The position numbers and the translations under genes are program-made. From Gyrodactylus bullatarudis (lineage: Eukaryota > Platyhelminthes > Monogenea > Gyrodactylidea > Gyrodactylidae), in the NCBI GenBank assembly GCA_012064415.1, contig SSNU01000031.1:62001-126000 (forward strand): 64,000 bases of DNA, read 5' to 3'. Of the stretch, positions 1 through 13,200 are shown in pieces. Every line of letters begins with the position of its first letter. Position 1 is the stretch's first letter. Under the pieces are notes generated by a model. That model had not been told where the DNA came from, ran no database searches, and was given only the letters and a program-made list of their open reading frames with translations.

Positions 1-262
1 TTTTATCTCTCCTTTGTTGTTTGCTAGTGAGTAAACGCATACGCGTAGTAAAATTTTCATTAGTGTATAGTAGATTGTGTAAGTGTGCGGACAATTCAGG
101 ATATTGTGTATATGATGTCAATCCTTTTTGTATTTTTGATTCGTACAACAAATTCATTTTATGTATACTCATTCACGTACATTGTAAAGCAGTCAATGAA
201 AGAAAAGAAGATGCAGTGAGCAAAGTATTAGTGCTGCTCAACGAGATTTGGTCGGAAGAATA
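1..262 (+). CDS. 3'-terminal exon of an unrecognised gene (5' end outside window)
   Basis: An open frame runs from the window edge region to a TAA at 260-262. It follows a pyrimidine-rich tract ending in TAG at about 27, a good splice acceptor, so the methionine near 21 is probably intronic and the exon probably starts near 28. The roughly 78 codons begin SKRIRVVKF and contain several cysteines (CKC, GYC, NPFC), a short hydrophobic stretch (FILCILIHVHC) and a charged, helical-looking tail ending LLNEIWSEE. AATAAA overlaps the stop region and another lies at about 309. I do not recognise the family. It could also be a chance open frame, but the codon composition of the last 30 residues looks coding. 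Confidence 0.4.
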
Positions 263-3260
263 AACGTTGTAGAGGATTTTAATCTATAACTATATAAATG
301 ACTCCCAAATAAATTTTTGAATATTTAATGCATTTCATAGAAGCACGTAGATGAACATGAATAAAGGGGACAAATAAATGTTGTTATAATTAACTGAGTA
401 GGATTTAATTGATTTCAAATTTTTCCAATAAATGTATCAAGGAAAAAACTAAGATGAAAATGAAAGCTCTTTAATTATTCATACAAATATAATCAAATGA
501 AAAGAGAATTTTAATCCAAATTGATACCTGAAATATATCCCAAAGTCTGTAGTAGAACTGTTAAGTTTAAGAACATGCATTAAAATTTAAAAGAAGGCCA
601 AAAAAACTGTAAATAACTGATTTTAGATTTGGAAGAATTATCTCTCACACTACAACTTATCCAAGTAAGTAAAATAGAGTACGCCTCAATTTTTAAAACT
701 ATCAACACTAAAGTTCTGGGATAGATTTTAATAACAGATACAGAGGATATTTTATTAATGTTAAAATATCTTCTCAGAGGTAGAAGTTCTCAAAAAATAT
801 AAATTAATACTTGATCTTGAAGTAATAATATTAAGGTAGGTACTTTATCCACTACGCCATACCTATAGATGAATGGTAATTAATTTTATATTTATTATAA
901 GCAAATACGCTAACTTCTCTTCGAAAAATTAATTTTTAATAAATTTTGATCTCATTTTTTAATGCTTAAAATGATCTTATATCCGGTTAGATACAATAAG
1001 GAGTTGAGCAGTTTTCTAAAGTAGAGTTTTTTTGTATTGAACTTCTCATAGGTATATTTTATCAAAAAATATAGAATCTAAATTCTCGACTTTTATTACT
1101 AATATTTAAAGATATTCTTTTGTTTATTTGGTTTTTTTTAATCAACTCAAAATGCATATCCCTTTTATGTATGTTAATCTAGCGCTTTTTTAACACTTCG
1201 CTACACTTCATTGAGCTTTTTAACGTTTTTGTTATTTAATTACAACGACAAGTGTGCTGGCATAATACATTTTAATTTCCAACAATAAGAGCACATTAAC
1301 GATGTTGATTTTCCCGCTTACCGCCATAATATTAGTTTTTTTGTTTAGATAGACTATTGTTGGAAAAATGGTTTCACTGATGAACACAATTGGGAAATGT
1401 GATTTTCATAGTTAAGGAGAAACTAAAAATCAGCTGTTCAGGTCTGATTTTTTTATTCTGTATAACTAACACATTCTTTATTAATATAACCATTAAAAAA
1501 TTGATTGAGTCTACTTAGAGATTTAATGAATAATTGATATGTAGCCAAGATTACATATCTCATGTGAATAAACTCACTAGGAATCTGGAAACATCAAGAA
1601 TTTTGCAGAATTCTTGGAAAATCAGCAAGTCTTCAGACTCTTAGGTATTCTAGAAACTAATTATAATTATTCATTTGAAACTTGTAAGTAAATTCTAGAA
1701 TTTTTTTATCTATTTGTAAAACTGTCATGAAATTCTCATTTTCATGTCAACGAGCTAGCTTTATTATAAGTAAATAGAGTTTCAAGGCAGTGATGATCTC
1801 GTTAATTTTAGGAAAACTTGACTATTTTTCATAATAAATTAGAGATAGGTTTTACAAATTTTCAATTTCTACCCTTGGTCTGAATGGGGTCTCCAGGAGA
1901 ATTCAAATAATGTATAGAACATACGGTCCAAAACCTATTTATAAACTGGTTGCTATAGAAAAAATGAACTTTTATCAGAATAAACAGAATAGAAAATTTA
2001 CTGAATTTAATTTCAGCCATTTTTCTCATGATAGAAACTAAAATATTTTCTTCCTAATCATTTTGAATATAGTGCAAATGAAAAAATTCCTACGGATCAT
2101 TTTTCTATCAAAATCCTTGAAATCCTTACCTCTTGAAAGTAATGATATAAAATTTGAGAAATTTTTTTACTAAAAATGTAACTTTGACACTATCATTGTC
2201 ACCTGATTAGAAAATTCATGTAATACGAACCAAATTTCTTTCTGAATCACATTTTCACCCAGGGAAAATGAAGTTGAGCACATTAAAATGTCTACTATTA
2301 CTACTATTTATAGACTCCTCTCTGAACTACAAGTACAATTTTTTACTTAGAGCAATGATGAAATTTTCAGATAAATTTTAAATCAAGAAACTACAGTTCA
2401 ATTTCTCTGGTCGACTCCTTTGCTGTATAGAATAAATAACTATACACTCCTTTCTTCAGGGATAATTATTTTCTTACGTATTAACTTTGCTTATCCAACT
2501 CTATAGATGTTAGATTAATTTTTTGTACGTTTCAAGTTAACTAATACCAACCAACTTTCTCTTTCTATCTATGTGTTTGGATAGGGGGAAAATAAAATTT
2601 TTGATTAAATTATTCATTAAATATCATATGCTCACAAAAATATATACAATATGAATATATATGTAAATCCATAGTTTTAATAGGCTAGAAGAAAGTTTCT
2701 TCTTCTTTTTTTATGCTTTTATTCATTTATCTGCTATTTGTAAATATTCCTGAGTTAGGGGGAAAAAAGAGGACTGAATAATAATAATGCCTACTATAGT
2801 TTTCTTGATTATAATCACCTATTTTTACTCTCCTTCTTAACGTATGATATTCTCTTCTGGGGAAGAAAGATTTCTCCTAGATGTCGTTGTGTACTCCTAA
2901 TGTTTTATTAACCAAAAGTGTGTTCAGAGTGGTCAGCATTTTGCAGAGTTGAGATTAACACGATTGATAAGAAAAAAACTATTCAGTATAATATACACTT
3001 TTATATTGATAAATAAGGTGGTTTGTCGTACCAAAGAAATATTATTACAGTTTTCAATTGTTCTCTAGCTAACTTTCTCACTTTGCTTTTGAATTTGTAT
3101 TTAATATTGTAAAGATATTCAATAATTTCACTTGTGTAATGCAGAAAATAGTTTAGCTAAATCTCCAAACAGGTTTAACGTCCTCATTAGAGCTAAGTTA
3201 TGTCTACTAGTCTTCATTACTCAACAATCATTTTAAGTCTTTATACACAAAGATACAAAA
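263..3260. other. AT-rich stretch without recognised gene
   Basis: No supported exon is visible on either strand. The only structure I can point to is a solitary end of the dispersed foldback family near 1729-1765: reading outward it ends in TTCTCATTTTCATGTCAACG followed by AGCTAGC, like the right ends of copies further along. A weak tRNA-like patch on the minus strand near 836-870 was not accepted. Confidence 0.4.
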
Positions 3261-3343
3261 GTGCCCGTTGTGGGGTGGTGGTATCTCTCTCGCCTCTCAT
3301 AAGGACCCTCTTATTCTTGTCCAAGGTTCAAACTCTCCCATTT
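3261..3343 (+). repeat. tRNA-like sequence, possible tRNA-derived SINE head
   Basis: A patch unusually GC-rich for this window reads like a degraded tRNA. It has a GTGGGGTGGTGGTA stretch resembling a D-arm/A-box, a CTCATAA anticodon-loop-like motif (CAT, Met-type) at about 3296-3302, and a good B-box, GGTTCAAACTC, at 3325-3335. The acceptor stem does not pair well and the anticodon stem is imperfect, so a functional tRNA is unlikely. About 130 bp of relatively GC-rich sequence follows, which could be the body of a tRNA-derived SINE. No second copy was found in this window. Confidence 0.35.
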
Positions 3344-5289
3344 TCAAATTTTACGGGTACGGTTTCTCGATAAAAGCTTCTTTCTTTTCAGAGAAGTGTT
3401 GGGTAACCTTAGTTTTGAGCTGAGATTCTGCCAAGCGTTTCACATATAACGCCTTTATTTCGGGCTTCTATTTCATAAGTGTGATACATTCCAAGTAGAA
3501 ATTTACAAAAATTGATATTCAACTTTTATTGCGTTTTTAGATTTTCATTTCTAATTGGTTCATTCCAGGACTGATCAGTATCTAAGCAATTGACAAGAAT
3601 CGATTAATTCATCGAAAGTGAAGAAGACACACCGGTCAGTTACTAATGAATGGATTTCTGAGGAGACAAAAATGAAGTAGCCCGGAATATCAAGGAAATT
3701 CCCTGAGAAGAGATCCTTTTTAATCCAATGAAAGAACTGAAAATATTTGCAATTTACTAGTACATAGTCTAATCCCGGGATTAAGTCTAAAGAGACCTAA
3801 CGAAATAAAACGTTTATCACCTATTACTCGTTCTTTCTCCTATCTTCCTTACGAGTTTAGATTCTAGTAATAATCTCAATAAATCATTGTGGTATACTGA
3901 GTTCATTCGAAAGAATATTAGTTTTTCTTTCAAAAAAGTGGTTAATTATTTATTTTAAGTTTATTTAAAACAGAAATATGGCTTGAAAAGGTTACCTGTT
4001 CCATATAAACCTCTGGGGTTTAAAGGGCTTAAAAAGGTTTCAATCATACTTGAGTACAAAGGGGGAGAGACCCTAAATCTTTTATCAATTTCTATGTAAT
4101 ACAGACTTGACTCTTGAATCCTCATTATAATGAATTGCATTCAAGGAACATGTAATAAATTCTCTTGACATAAAGAGGTAAAGCATTTGGATATGGGGAA
4201 AAGGAGAAAGATAAGAGTATGACAAAGATATTCATACTCATCTGGAGTAATATTTATTGAATAATAATTTCATTGAAAGGTCAATTTTAACAATAACTCC
4301 TCCTTTTCAAGGTCAAATGTAAAGATTGAACTTATTCAAATGAAATTAATGAGACAACTAATACACATTACTGAATATTTTACTATGGAAGAACACACCA
4401 AATAAAAAACACATGTTAATCAATAGTGAAGAAGATTTGATGAAGATGAGCGCGAGTTTTAACCTGTTTCGTTTTCATTTGAGAAAGAACATTTGAGAAT
4501 CCATAATTTGGTGGAGTCATTTATTATTATTGAGCATCTAATACATTGTATAAAATATTAACAATCTTCACACCAGTTGTAGTCTTAGTTGAGATGATGA
4601 AAAATAATTATTATCAAAGTTTCTCTTTCTACTTCCTTACGTATCTAGAAAATATTGGATATACTTCTCGGTCTATTTACGCATATGCTTAAGAAACGAG
4701 GGAGGAAGACAAATCAAAAAGCGTAAAACAGAAACTTTATTTATTTACATATTTTGGATGGGTTAGCTGGCAGCCAGGTAAAGCTGGCGGCTGGATGGAA
4801 ATACGGTGTGAAATGAAAAAAAGAGAGAAAATAAAAAAACGCCAAATTATGCGGATTTATTTATTGTTAAAAGATATATTTTATTATACGGCTGTGTATT
4901 TACTTCAGTGCAGCATTAGAGTGTTATATTGGTTTACACTAGCAACTTTTCATATTAAAATTAATGGTCATTCAATGATATTATTTCTACTTCTTCTACT
5001 CCAAGAACATACGAATGAATAATTGATTAAAAAGCCTTTATGCACTGATGTGGAAAAATCAGTTGACAAATAAAAAAAATAAAACAGTTGAAAGGGAATC
5101 TCAAGATTGATGCAGTATGATTTTATTGCTCAAGAGATTCATCGAACGTCCGTATGAGAATTATATCAAATGGCAATTTCGCGTGTTATTTTCATGATAG
5201 ATTATTAATATTATTCAGAAGGAAAATTGGACTAATAAAATCAAATTCCAAAATAATTGTAATCTTGATTTTTATTCTAAAATAACTAG
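3344..5289. other. no recognised gene
   Basis: AT-rich sequence. One 75-codon open frame at 4795-5022 (plus) has no recognisable motif, splice context or family resemblance, and I regard it as chance. Confidence 0.4.
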
Positions 5290-5868
5290 TTAGGAATAAA
5301 ATTATTTTTTGAATTTCATGATGAATAAAAATAATTTCTGAAAAAATTCAATAGGCCATTTTTGGAATTTCGAAAATGCGCCAAATTTACTCTTTCAACT
5401 TCCGAGCTAAAATTTTTCATCGATTTCGAAGATTTACACCGAAACATTTGGGATCAACATCAGACAAAAGATTCAAATTGATCGAAGAAGCTTAAGAAGA
5501 AATTCATCATTCTCAAGAAAAAAATTCAACTTTTTGATTTTGGGTCTCTTCGTGATAACAGAAAAATTCAGTTTGTTCACAATAACTAAGGATTTCTGTA
5601 AACTTCTTTGGCAATTTTCATATCTTTTGTTTATTTTTGATCACAAATATCAGCATAAAATCGCCTCAATTGTCTAAAAAATTTTGAACTTAAACGTTGA
5701 AAAAGTGAAGCTTTGGCGCATTTTCCACATGCGAAAAATTGAACAGATTGAATTTTTTTCAGCAACTTATGTGCTCATTTTATTATAAATTTCAAAATTG
5801 ATTTTATTCCTGACATTCCGGTTGATTTTTTTGTAAAAATTGTAAGCTCTCATTAACTATCTTCATTT
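5290..5868. repeat. foldback MITE, family copy 1 (left end truncated)
   Basis: The left part (TAGGAATAAAATTATTTTTTG ... AATTTCGAAAATGCGCC) is matched in reverse complement by the right part (GGCGCATTTTCCACATGCG ... TTTTATTCCTGA), giving a long imperfect inverted repeat around a core. The core carries motifs shared with the copies at 21161, 29128 and 62563: ATCGATTTCGAAGATTT and ACATTTGGGATCAACAT. The outermost terminal motif (ATGAAGATGAGAATTTA) is recognisable only in altered form at the right end. No coding capacity is seen, so this is a non-autonomous element. Confidence 0.65.
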
Positions 5869-7028
5869 AGTATCTATTCCCCACATCTAAAGCTAGTTTT
5901 CATGAAAATGAGAATTTGCTATAAAAACCATTACTTAACTCTCTTATTCATTTCACTTTCAAGGTTGTCTCTTAAAATCAAAATCCATGTGTCAAAGATT
6001 GCTTCTGTTTGATTTTAATTGATCAAATGACCTATGAGTTGAATTAGAAACCTGTCAAACCTTTTATTTGCATGCTCCCATAATTTATTAAATCGAATCC
6101 AGCTGTTGGTTTATGCAGTGCAAATAAAAATTTATCATGTGAAAAAAGAATTCTGAGGATTTTTCTTGCCAATTCACTTGATTTGGAAATAAGGAGAATT
6201 AAATATTTGCGATTAGATATAGGGATATTTTCCTGTTTTTAATGATTATAATCATCACAGATTTTCGATCATTTCTAAACAACAAATGCACGCTTCAGTT
6301 TAAAAAATATTCCCAAACCCGTATGTGAAGAATAGATAAAAGTCAAACTTGATTTCAATTATCATGATCATCTAACGACTTGAAAAGTTTTCTCATCGTG
6401 TCCTCAGAAAATTTCTTTTCTATTTTTCATTATATAGCTCATTGCATTTTCTCATTTACACCAAATTATTACATGAAAAGTGTAATAAATTTTTCACAAT
6501 ATGCCTTCTTTTTTCTTTTCTCATCCATAAATGCACATTAGTTCAAAGAGAAAGTGTTTTTCTCTCTTCAATTCAATCTTACTCGTACAAGCATACAAAA
6601 AGTCTCTTTCTATGATGGTTAGTTACAGTTTACAATTTAACCGGAGTATTTGGTTCTAAATAATAATGATTGCAGTAATATAATATAATAAAGAAGAGGT
6701 CACCATCACGCCAGAAAGCAATGTTTATATAAATTTTGAGTATGAATGAGTTCGATGATGACTTTATCGCAATGTGTTTTTTTCTAAATTCAAACGAATG
6801 CATCATCTTTGAAATTTTTTTTGAAGCAAATAAAAACCCTTTTATTTGTAACGAAATAAAATTTAATTAATTTTAAAATTATGTACAATGATAAATATTT
6901 ACATTATGTCATCTGAATTCTTATTTATTTTTAACTTTCTTTTTTATCAAATTTCTAAACGCAAACACCTTTTCCGTGTGGTTCTAAGTTGGGTAGGTAA
7001 GAGATTTGAGTCCTATGCCAAAATTAAT
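5869..7028. other. intergenic, including 3' UTR of the BarH-like gene
   Basis: No exon recognised. A left-end motif of the foldback family (CATGAAAATGAGAATTTG) lies at about 5901. The part just left of 7029 is the expected 3' UTR of the minus-strand homeobox gene. The 72-codon plus-strand frame at 6888-7106 is antisense to that gene and is not supported. Confidence 0.4.
6924..6929 (-). terminator. poly(A) signal candidate of the BarH-like gene
   Basis: AATAAA on the minus strand (TTTATT on plus), about 100 nt beyond the BarH-like stop codon. This is a plausible cleavage signal by position only. Confidence 0.4.
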
Positions 7029-8261
7029 CTATGGCCAAAAAGGTACTTTTTCTTGATTACATTTTGGTGGAAATGTTTTCTCGGTTCCATTAGTATTGAT
7101 ATTTGAGAATTTCATAAAGTTATTAAGCATGTCCATAAGAAGACTAGATCCTTTGGGATCATTCATAAACTTTTGTGTCAAATCCTTCTTATTCATTATT
7201 AGTTCTTGAAGGGGTTTTGGCAAATTTTCAATATTAATAGGACCATTCTTGTCTGTGTTGAGAGTGACCTGTTCCGAATCAATAGTTCTATTTGGGGAGG
7301 AACAGTTTGAAGAAGATACATTTGTACTACTAGAGTTGGTGTTACGTTTCGTCTGCTCCAGTTCTGTTATTAAACTTTGAGTTGCCGGATGATAAGCCCA
7401 GTAAGGGTTAGTTTGTAGCATTCTTTGAACAGCATCAAGATTTCCAACTTCATTCAATAGTTCTAGACCAACAGCAGTCTGTCGCTTCCATTTGGTTCTT
7501 GATAAAAAATTTTTTTAAGTTTATAAAATATAAATCTGTATTATTTTATCAAAACTTACCTTCTATTTTGATACCAAGTCTTGACTTGCATATCTGAAAG
7601 ATTCAACCTCTCGGCCAATTCCATACGATCTTGAACTGACAAGTATTTTTGCTGCTCAAAGCTTGACTCAAGTTCAGCAAGCTGAGCATCCGTAAATGCT
7701 GTCCGAGCTTTTCTCAACTTCTTTGCGGACCCAATGAAATTGTCACTTCGAATAGTTGTTGAAGATAATGACCGTTTTATATCTCCGTTGTGTTGTTCTT
7801 CCTTCTTGATGCGGTGTTCAGAGCTTGGCGAATAGTTCATGGATCTCTTTCCATTGAAAGAGATATCTTTAGAAAGTTTAAAATTCAGAAAAAGATTCAA
7901 TATTATTCAAGATGATTTACTCACTTGGTTCGGGAATCTTTTCAAAAACCGAGCTAATTTCATTCATATCCCTGTCAGGATATTTTTGCTTAGAAACGTT
8001 TAGAGCTTCAATTATACTCTTTATAGTCCCATTAAAATTATTATCAGGCATTTGGAGGAGATTCTGTGAGCTCTGTGACTTTTCCAGTATATCCAAAATC
8101 ATGAAAGAGTTTGTAGTGGACGAGTTGAAATTGTTATTTTGATTTAGTTTGACTTCCTCTTCTGATAGGGACCTTTCAAATGGAGAGACCGGGCTTGAAC
8201 TTCGATTTGACAATTGGTCATGCACAGAAATATCTGAGTTTGTCTGTCTATTTTCATTCAT
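7029..8261 (-). CDS. barhl: BarH-class homeobox transcription factor (complete, 3 exons, 370 aa)
   Basis: Exons 8261-7925, 7866-7560 and 7497-7029 sum to 371 codons including the stop. The introns are 58 and 62 nt, with GTGAGT/AAG and GTAAGT/AAG ends. The N-terminus is Ser/Asn-rich and has a FIL/eh1-like repressor motif, SFMILDIL, near residue 52. The homeodomain starts [18 protein letters not shown] and continues through [16 protein letters not shown] to VKTWYQNRR. The second intron splits the last Arg codon of NRR, and the third exon continues with [14 protein letters not shown]. The RKARTAFTD start and the [10 protein letters not shown] tail are hallmarks of BarH/BARHL rather than BARX. 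Helix-3 Gln50 is present. BarH proteins are nuclear repressors and activators of neural and sensory fate. The C-terminal half is divergent and Ser/Thr/Asn-rich. An extra 5' non-coding exon cannot be excluded. Confidence 0.93.
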
Positions 8262-10298
8262 GACGGAGGAAAAGTTTTTGAAACAACTAAAAATGTGTAT
8301 AAATATTCTTTTACGCCAATCGACTTTAAAATGCCTATATAAATGTTATTAATAAAGTAGCTTATTGTCAACAATATATATCTGCTTGATATATAATTGT
8401 TTACTAAACTTGTTAAATAGACCAACAATATACAAGTCCATACATAACTCATATATATATTTGCTCAATTTTCTTCGTTTAATCCTGCATATATGAATAT
8501 AAATGATATAAATGTGTATTATTTCTTTATAGCTATGTACATTATAAATTACAACTCTTGGTATAATATATGTAAGTAAGAATTAAACTGTGCATTGAAT
8601 TGTAGATAGAAAATTAAATGAGTAGAGAGTAGAGAAATAAACGAAAATGATTGGCTTGTCGGCCTTGTTCACCATGACCAATGAAAATAGTTTATTACAC
8701 ACCATGGAAATAAGATCATATTTTTGAGTAAGTGATGTTTAAGAACATTTTCGTTCTAAACTCATGAGTCATGAGGGATATTGATAAAATGGAATGATCA
8801 TATTAATCTATCAATTTATTTATTATGGAATTTACTCTTCTTACTCACCTATTTAGGTTCTTATTCAAACTTTAAACTGAATTTTTAATAAGGGAATCGA
8901 AAGTAAAATGAATAGGAAAACTAGTAGGTTTAATGACTAAGAACACTGTGTTCAAAATGGACAACTATTTTCTCAAGAGGCCTTTCTCAACATATTTAAA
9001 ATTTAAATTAAAAATATATACTTCAAAGTAGTTAAGTATTTATTATTTATTCTTGAATTTTCATATAAATACTTAGTAAAATAAAGTCGAAAATATTAAT
9101 AAACATAAAATATGATATGAATAATAGATTTTGATAAAAATACAATATAATGTGATTTTGTGACACCTTTCTGTCAATCAAGTTTGATTCTTTTTAAATT
9201 TTCTCCATCTTTTGTTGCGAGTTTGATTCTGAAAATAAAATGTTATAATTATTATAAATGTAGAAATTGTCTTGAAAGTATTTATCTCTCGTCATCAGAG
9301 CCTAATAATCGGTTGATTATTTGACTTTTACAATCATTATAAGTGATGTGTATACATTATACATAGTGTATGATAGTTTGATACGGGCTTCCAGGTACCC
9401 TTTTTAGCTATTCATTAGTCATGGAAGTCATCAATGTCTGAGAATTCTAATTTTCATCTATGTTTTGATATCTCTGATTTTTAAAATTTTAATGATTTCA
9501 TTATAATTATTAATGAATCATTAACTAAGTTTGTAGAATTTTTTTAATTTTTTAGATTCTTTGAATAGGGAATATGGAAACAGAAAACTCGGTATTCTGA
9601 TTCCCTTATCTACTAAGAAATCTATGCGTTCATATGCCTTCTTTGTTATTAGACAAGGGTCTGATGAATTTTAAAAATATGCAGATAATTTTTTCAAGTT
9701 TTAAAATTTGAGGAAATTATTTTGGAGAATGGGAAAAATGTTATCAGGATAAAACTTTGAATTATAAAACACAAAGCACCATTATAACTGTGTTAATAAT
9801 TACTCTAAATGTGGGTTAGGCTTTGAATAGTTTAAATGAGCAACAATTTTGACATGATTTAATTAAAACTTTGATTCTGCAAGAAATTGAGCTCATTTTA
9901 CATTAGATAATAGCCTGACCGATTTGAGAATACAACAGATTAGTGGGGAAGGCACAAGGTAATCAAGAGATTGTAACTCAATCCAATTGTAATAAGCTAA
10001 TTAAGTTCAAGATATAACTGAATATTCGATGTGTTAGAGCCAAGATATAGATTGTTGTATAAAATCTTTAAATTCATAACTCTGCTGCCATGTTTTCGAA
10101 TTCAACTCTCAGCTGCTGTTATTATTAATTAGGCATTCTAAAGCCTAAAACGATGAATATGCGAGGATTTTCAATAAATAGACTTTGATTTACCAGATTA
10201 GGAATTCCTGATTTCGATAAAAATGCCAATAATTTTGAACTGTATCTAAATAAGATGCTCAAGTGAATGATTAAACTATCAGAGAAGGTTGAAGGTAA
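8262..10298. other. intergenic between BarH-like gene and BLTP2 3' end
   Basis: About 2 kb without a recognisable exon. The side near 8262 should contain the BarH-like promoter and 5' UTR. The side near 10298 should contain the 3' UTR of BLTP2, or a last small exon of it if the GTTAGT at about 10439 is used as a donor. Confidence 0.35.
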
Positions 10299-13200
10299 TC
10301 AAATGGAATAGGTTTTGAAAATCGGATTGCTCACGTATAATGAAGATACAATCGGCTGTTTATTTAAAAGTTTAATTAGAAAATCATGCAAATTAAGAAG
10401 TAAACAACTGAATGATAAGTACAATAAAATACTAACATCATGTGCATGCCGACCGAGAATTAGCTGAATTTGACTCTGATATTGTTCATCTTCACGCGGG
10501 GAAAAATTGTCTACAGAATCTGGTCTAGTATTAGTGAGTTTGACAATTTCTTCGTTAATTGCATCAGTTTCATCCTCTTGGTAGTCATCATTTTCATTTT
10601 CCATCTTGTCAAGAATATCACCTAGATCCATTTTCTTTTGATAGTTCTCAGTTGGCTTATCAACTTTGCCCATAAGTGGTAGACGGCGTCTCAAGCTAAA
10701 AGTCTTTTTGATCAACTGCATAGAAAAGAAAATATTAATTACTATACTGTATTTTTTAATGCAATTAAAACGAATTTTTTCATAGTTTAGATCATGCAAC
10801 ACTAGTAGAGAAGATATAATAGACTATTAAATTTTAGGGTTAGTTTAATTTCATATTTTTAAATTGAATCTGAACCGACCATTTTGGCAGTGCTTTGGGA
10901 TATCTAAATACATTTTAATCAAAAAATATTGAGCTTTTTGTATTTCCTTAAACATAAACCAAGTCTATAGTCTATCAAATACAAACAAAGTTTGTAATGA
11001 AAATTACTAACCTCTTTGATTAGTTGTTTACGTATTCGTGTCTTGACTTCCATGGAAAAGTCAAGCCAAGTCCAGAGGGTGTTGTGATATTCTAGTGTAG
11101 GAATGTTCAGTTGGAAACTAGTAACATCTACAACATTTTTTTGCTTGTTGCCCTGAAAGAATAAAATTGATTACATCAAAATTCTGTACCATCTGAAATC
11201 TTGAAAATATATAAAGGGACCAAATAAGAATAAATAAGGCTGGGTTATATTCTAAAAACCTTTTTATTATTTACAATGCAATAGTTTTGATTATCACTTT
11301 ATTCAAAGAATAAAAGGGTTATTCTATGTATTCGAAAAAATTCCAGTCTCAGCTGAATCGCATTTCAAATTTTCAATAAAGCCCAAAATTAGTGTGGTAT
11401 TAAAGTATCTAGAAAAGGGGAGGTCTAAATTAGGAGTAGATTTTTGATTTTCTTTTTGAAAGATTTTGAGACTCCAAGCAAAGTGAACTAGAAATATAGA
11501 CGATTTCGAATTTGTTCGAGTTTTCATTCGATCATGTTCCTTACATAGTGACATAATAAATCTAAAGTTTCATTCAACAGCAAAAGTTGATGATACTACT
11601 TTTAAGCAACTTTGGTTTTTTTAATTCCTTTAAGCATGAAATGTTGATTTTTAAGCTTTGTTCTGATCAAAATTAATAGTAAGCTTGTTTGTCAATGATA
11701 TCTTTGACTGCTGCTGTAAATAAAAATCGAGAATATTTTTCCTTGCATTAACGTTAATACAATATTTTCACCTCTTTTGTGTCTCCATCTAAGACCGTAC
11801 GTTCTATATATATTGATAGAATCGTCTCTTGATCAGAAAATCAATAATTTGCAAAATCTATCTCTAGTCTACATTGATTAAACCTTCCCATACTGTGTTG
11901 AGTAATTCAAGAGAAGCTATCCCAATAGGCTTATTTAGAAAATATATATCCATAAACTCAATCAAATTATCTTCATGTGATATTTCAGAACAAGATATCT
12001 TCCAAAGATCTTCCAGTACTCCTATGATTATCTCATCAAGCAATAATTAGAAGTACAGTTGTCCTTCGGGTTTAGCGTGTGGGAAAGGGCACACCTGATA
12101 TTTCAGAGGAAAAATAATATTTTTGTATTATTAACATACTTAGTAGTAGGTCTATTAAGTATCTCAAACATTTTTCAAACCTAAAATTTCAGATTTTTGA
12201 GATTTTTATACCAAACGGTAGCAAATTGAATTCTGATCAGAATGGTATATGGTACCTTATTAGTATAAACCATTATTGTAAAATCAATAAAAGGATAATT
12301 ACAGGCTGTAAGAATTATCATTGCTAATTACACTTCATGGTTTTTTTATTTTTCCATTGTACACAGAAAATAATAAAATCAATGCCGACATTCCTTTATT
12401 TAATTTTCAATCACTTATTCTTTAATTAGCTCTTTTTTATAATTTTCGTACAAAATGTTTAGTGTACATTTTTATAAACTTTTCTATGCATAATATGCAT
12501 TGCAAATTGCATCGTATACTAGATGAATTTATTGCAGACTAAAAGTTGGGACTATTTATAGCATTAATTTTTGACCTCTTTCTAATTTCCTGAAATGACA
12601 TACGCGAAACGATTAAATGCTTTGCAAAAATTTCAAATACATGAGATGCTTCAACATGGTGAAAGCTTGAGAAACGTTTCAGCAAGAATGAATGTTACGG
12701 TCAAACAGGTTAGAAAAATTTCCTCCAATGAACTTAATCTGAGCAATTATGACCGTTGTTGTGTGAATAACCAGTTTTATTGGGCACATAGAATTTATTC
12801 TTGAATCCAAGGTTATAATATATTTTTTAGTTTCAAGGATTTTTTGATAAACATTCTATCATACAAAGATTAAACTCTTTTGAAGTAGTCAGCACCAAAA
12901 TAAATCAAAAACTAATTGAAAAGAGATTTACTTACTTTGTAACTGAGGAGAATAGGAAAACCAGGAATCTTTATGTAAAGAAATACATTGTTTCTTCGAG
13001 CTCGTTCCTGAAAATATAAATTGTAAATCAATGTGTTACTAATAGTTAGAGATGTAAAAAATTTTTCAACCTATTTTAAAAATCTACTCAAATGGTAATA
13101 TAAATTCTTAACAATATATAAGATCAAGTATCAAAATGCTTGTCTTTGATATTGTTCAAGTTTAAAGGTCAGACTTTTTTAAAAATGCCGCAAGATTTTC

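Noticed and set aside
836..870. Minus-strand GGTATGGCGTAGTGGATAAA, resembling a tRNA A-box region
   Set aside because: No convincing B-box or stems follow, so it is too short to call.
4795..5022. 75-codon ORF rich in Leu, Ile and Lys
   Set aside because: No family resemblance, no splice context, and the composition is typical of chance frames in AT-rich DNA.
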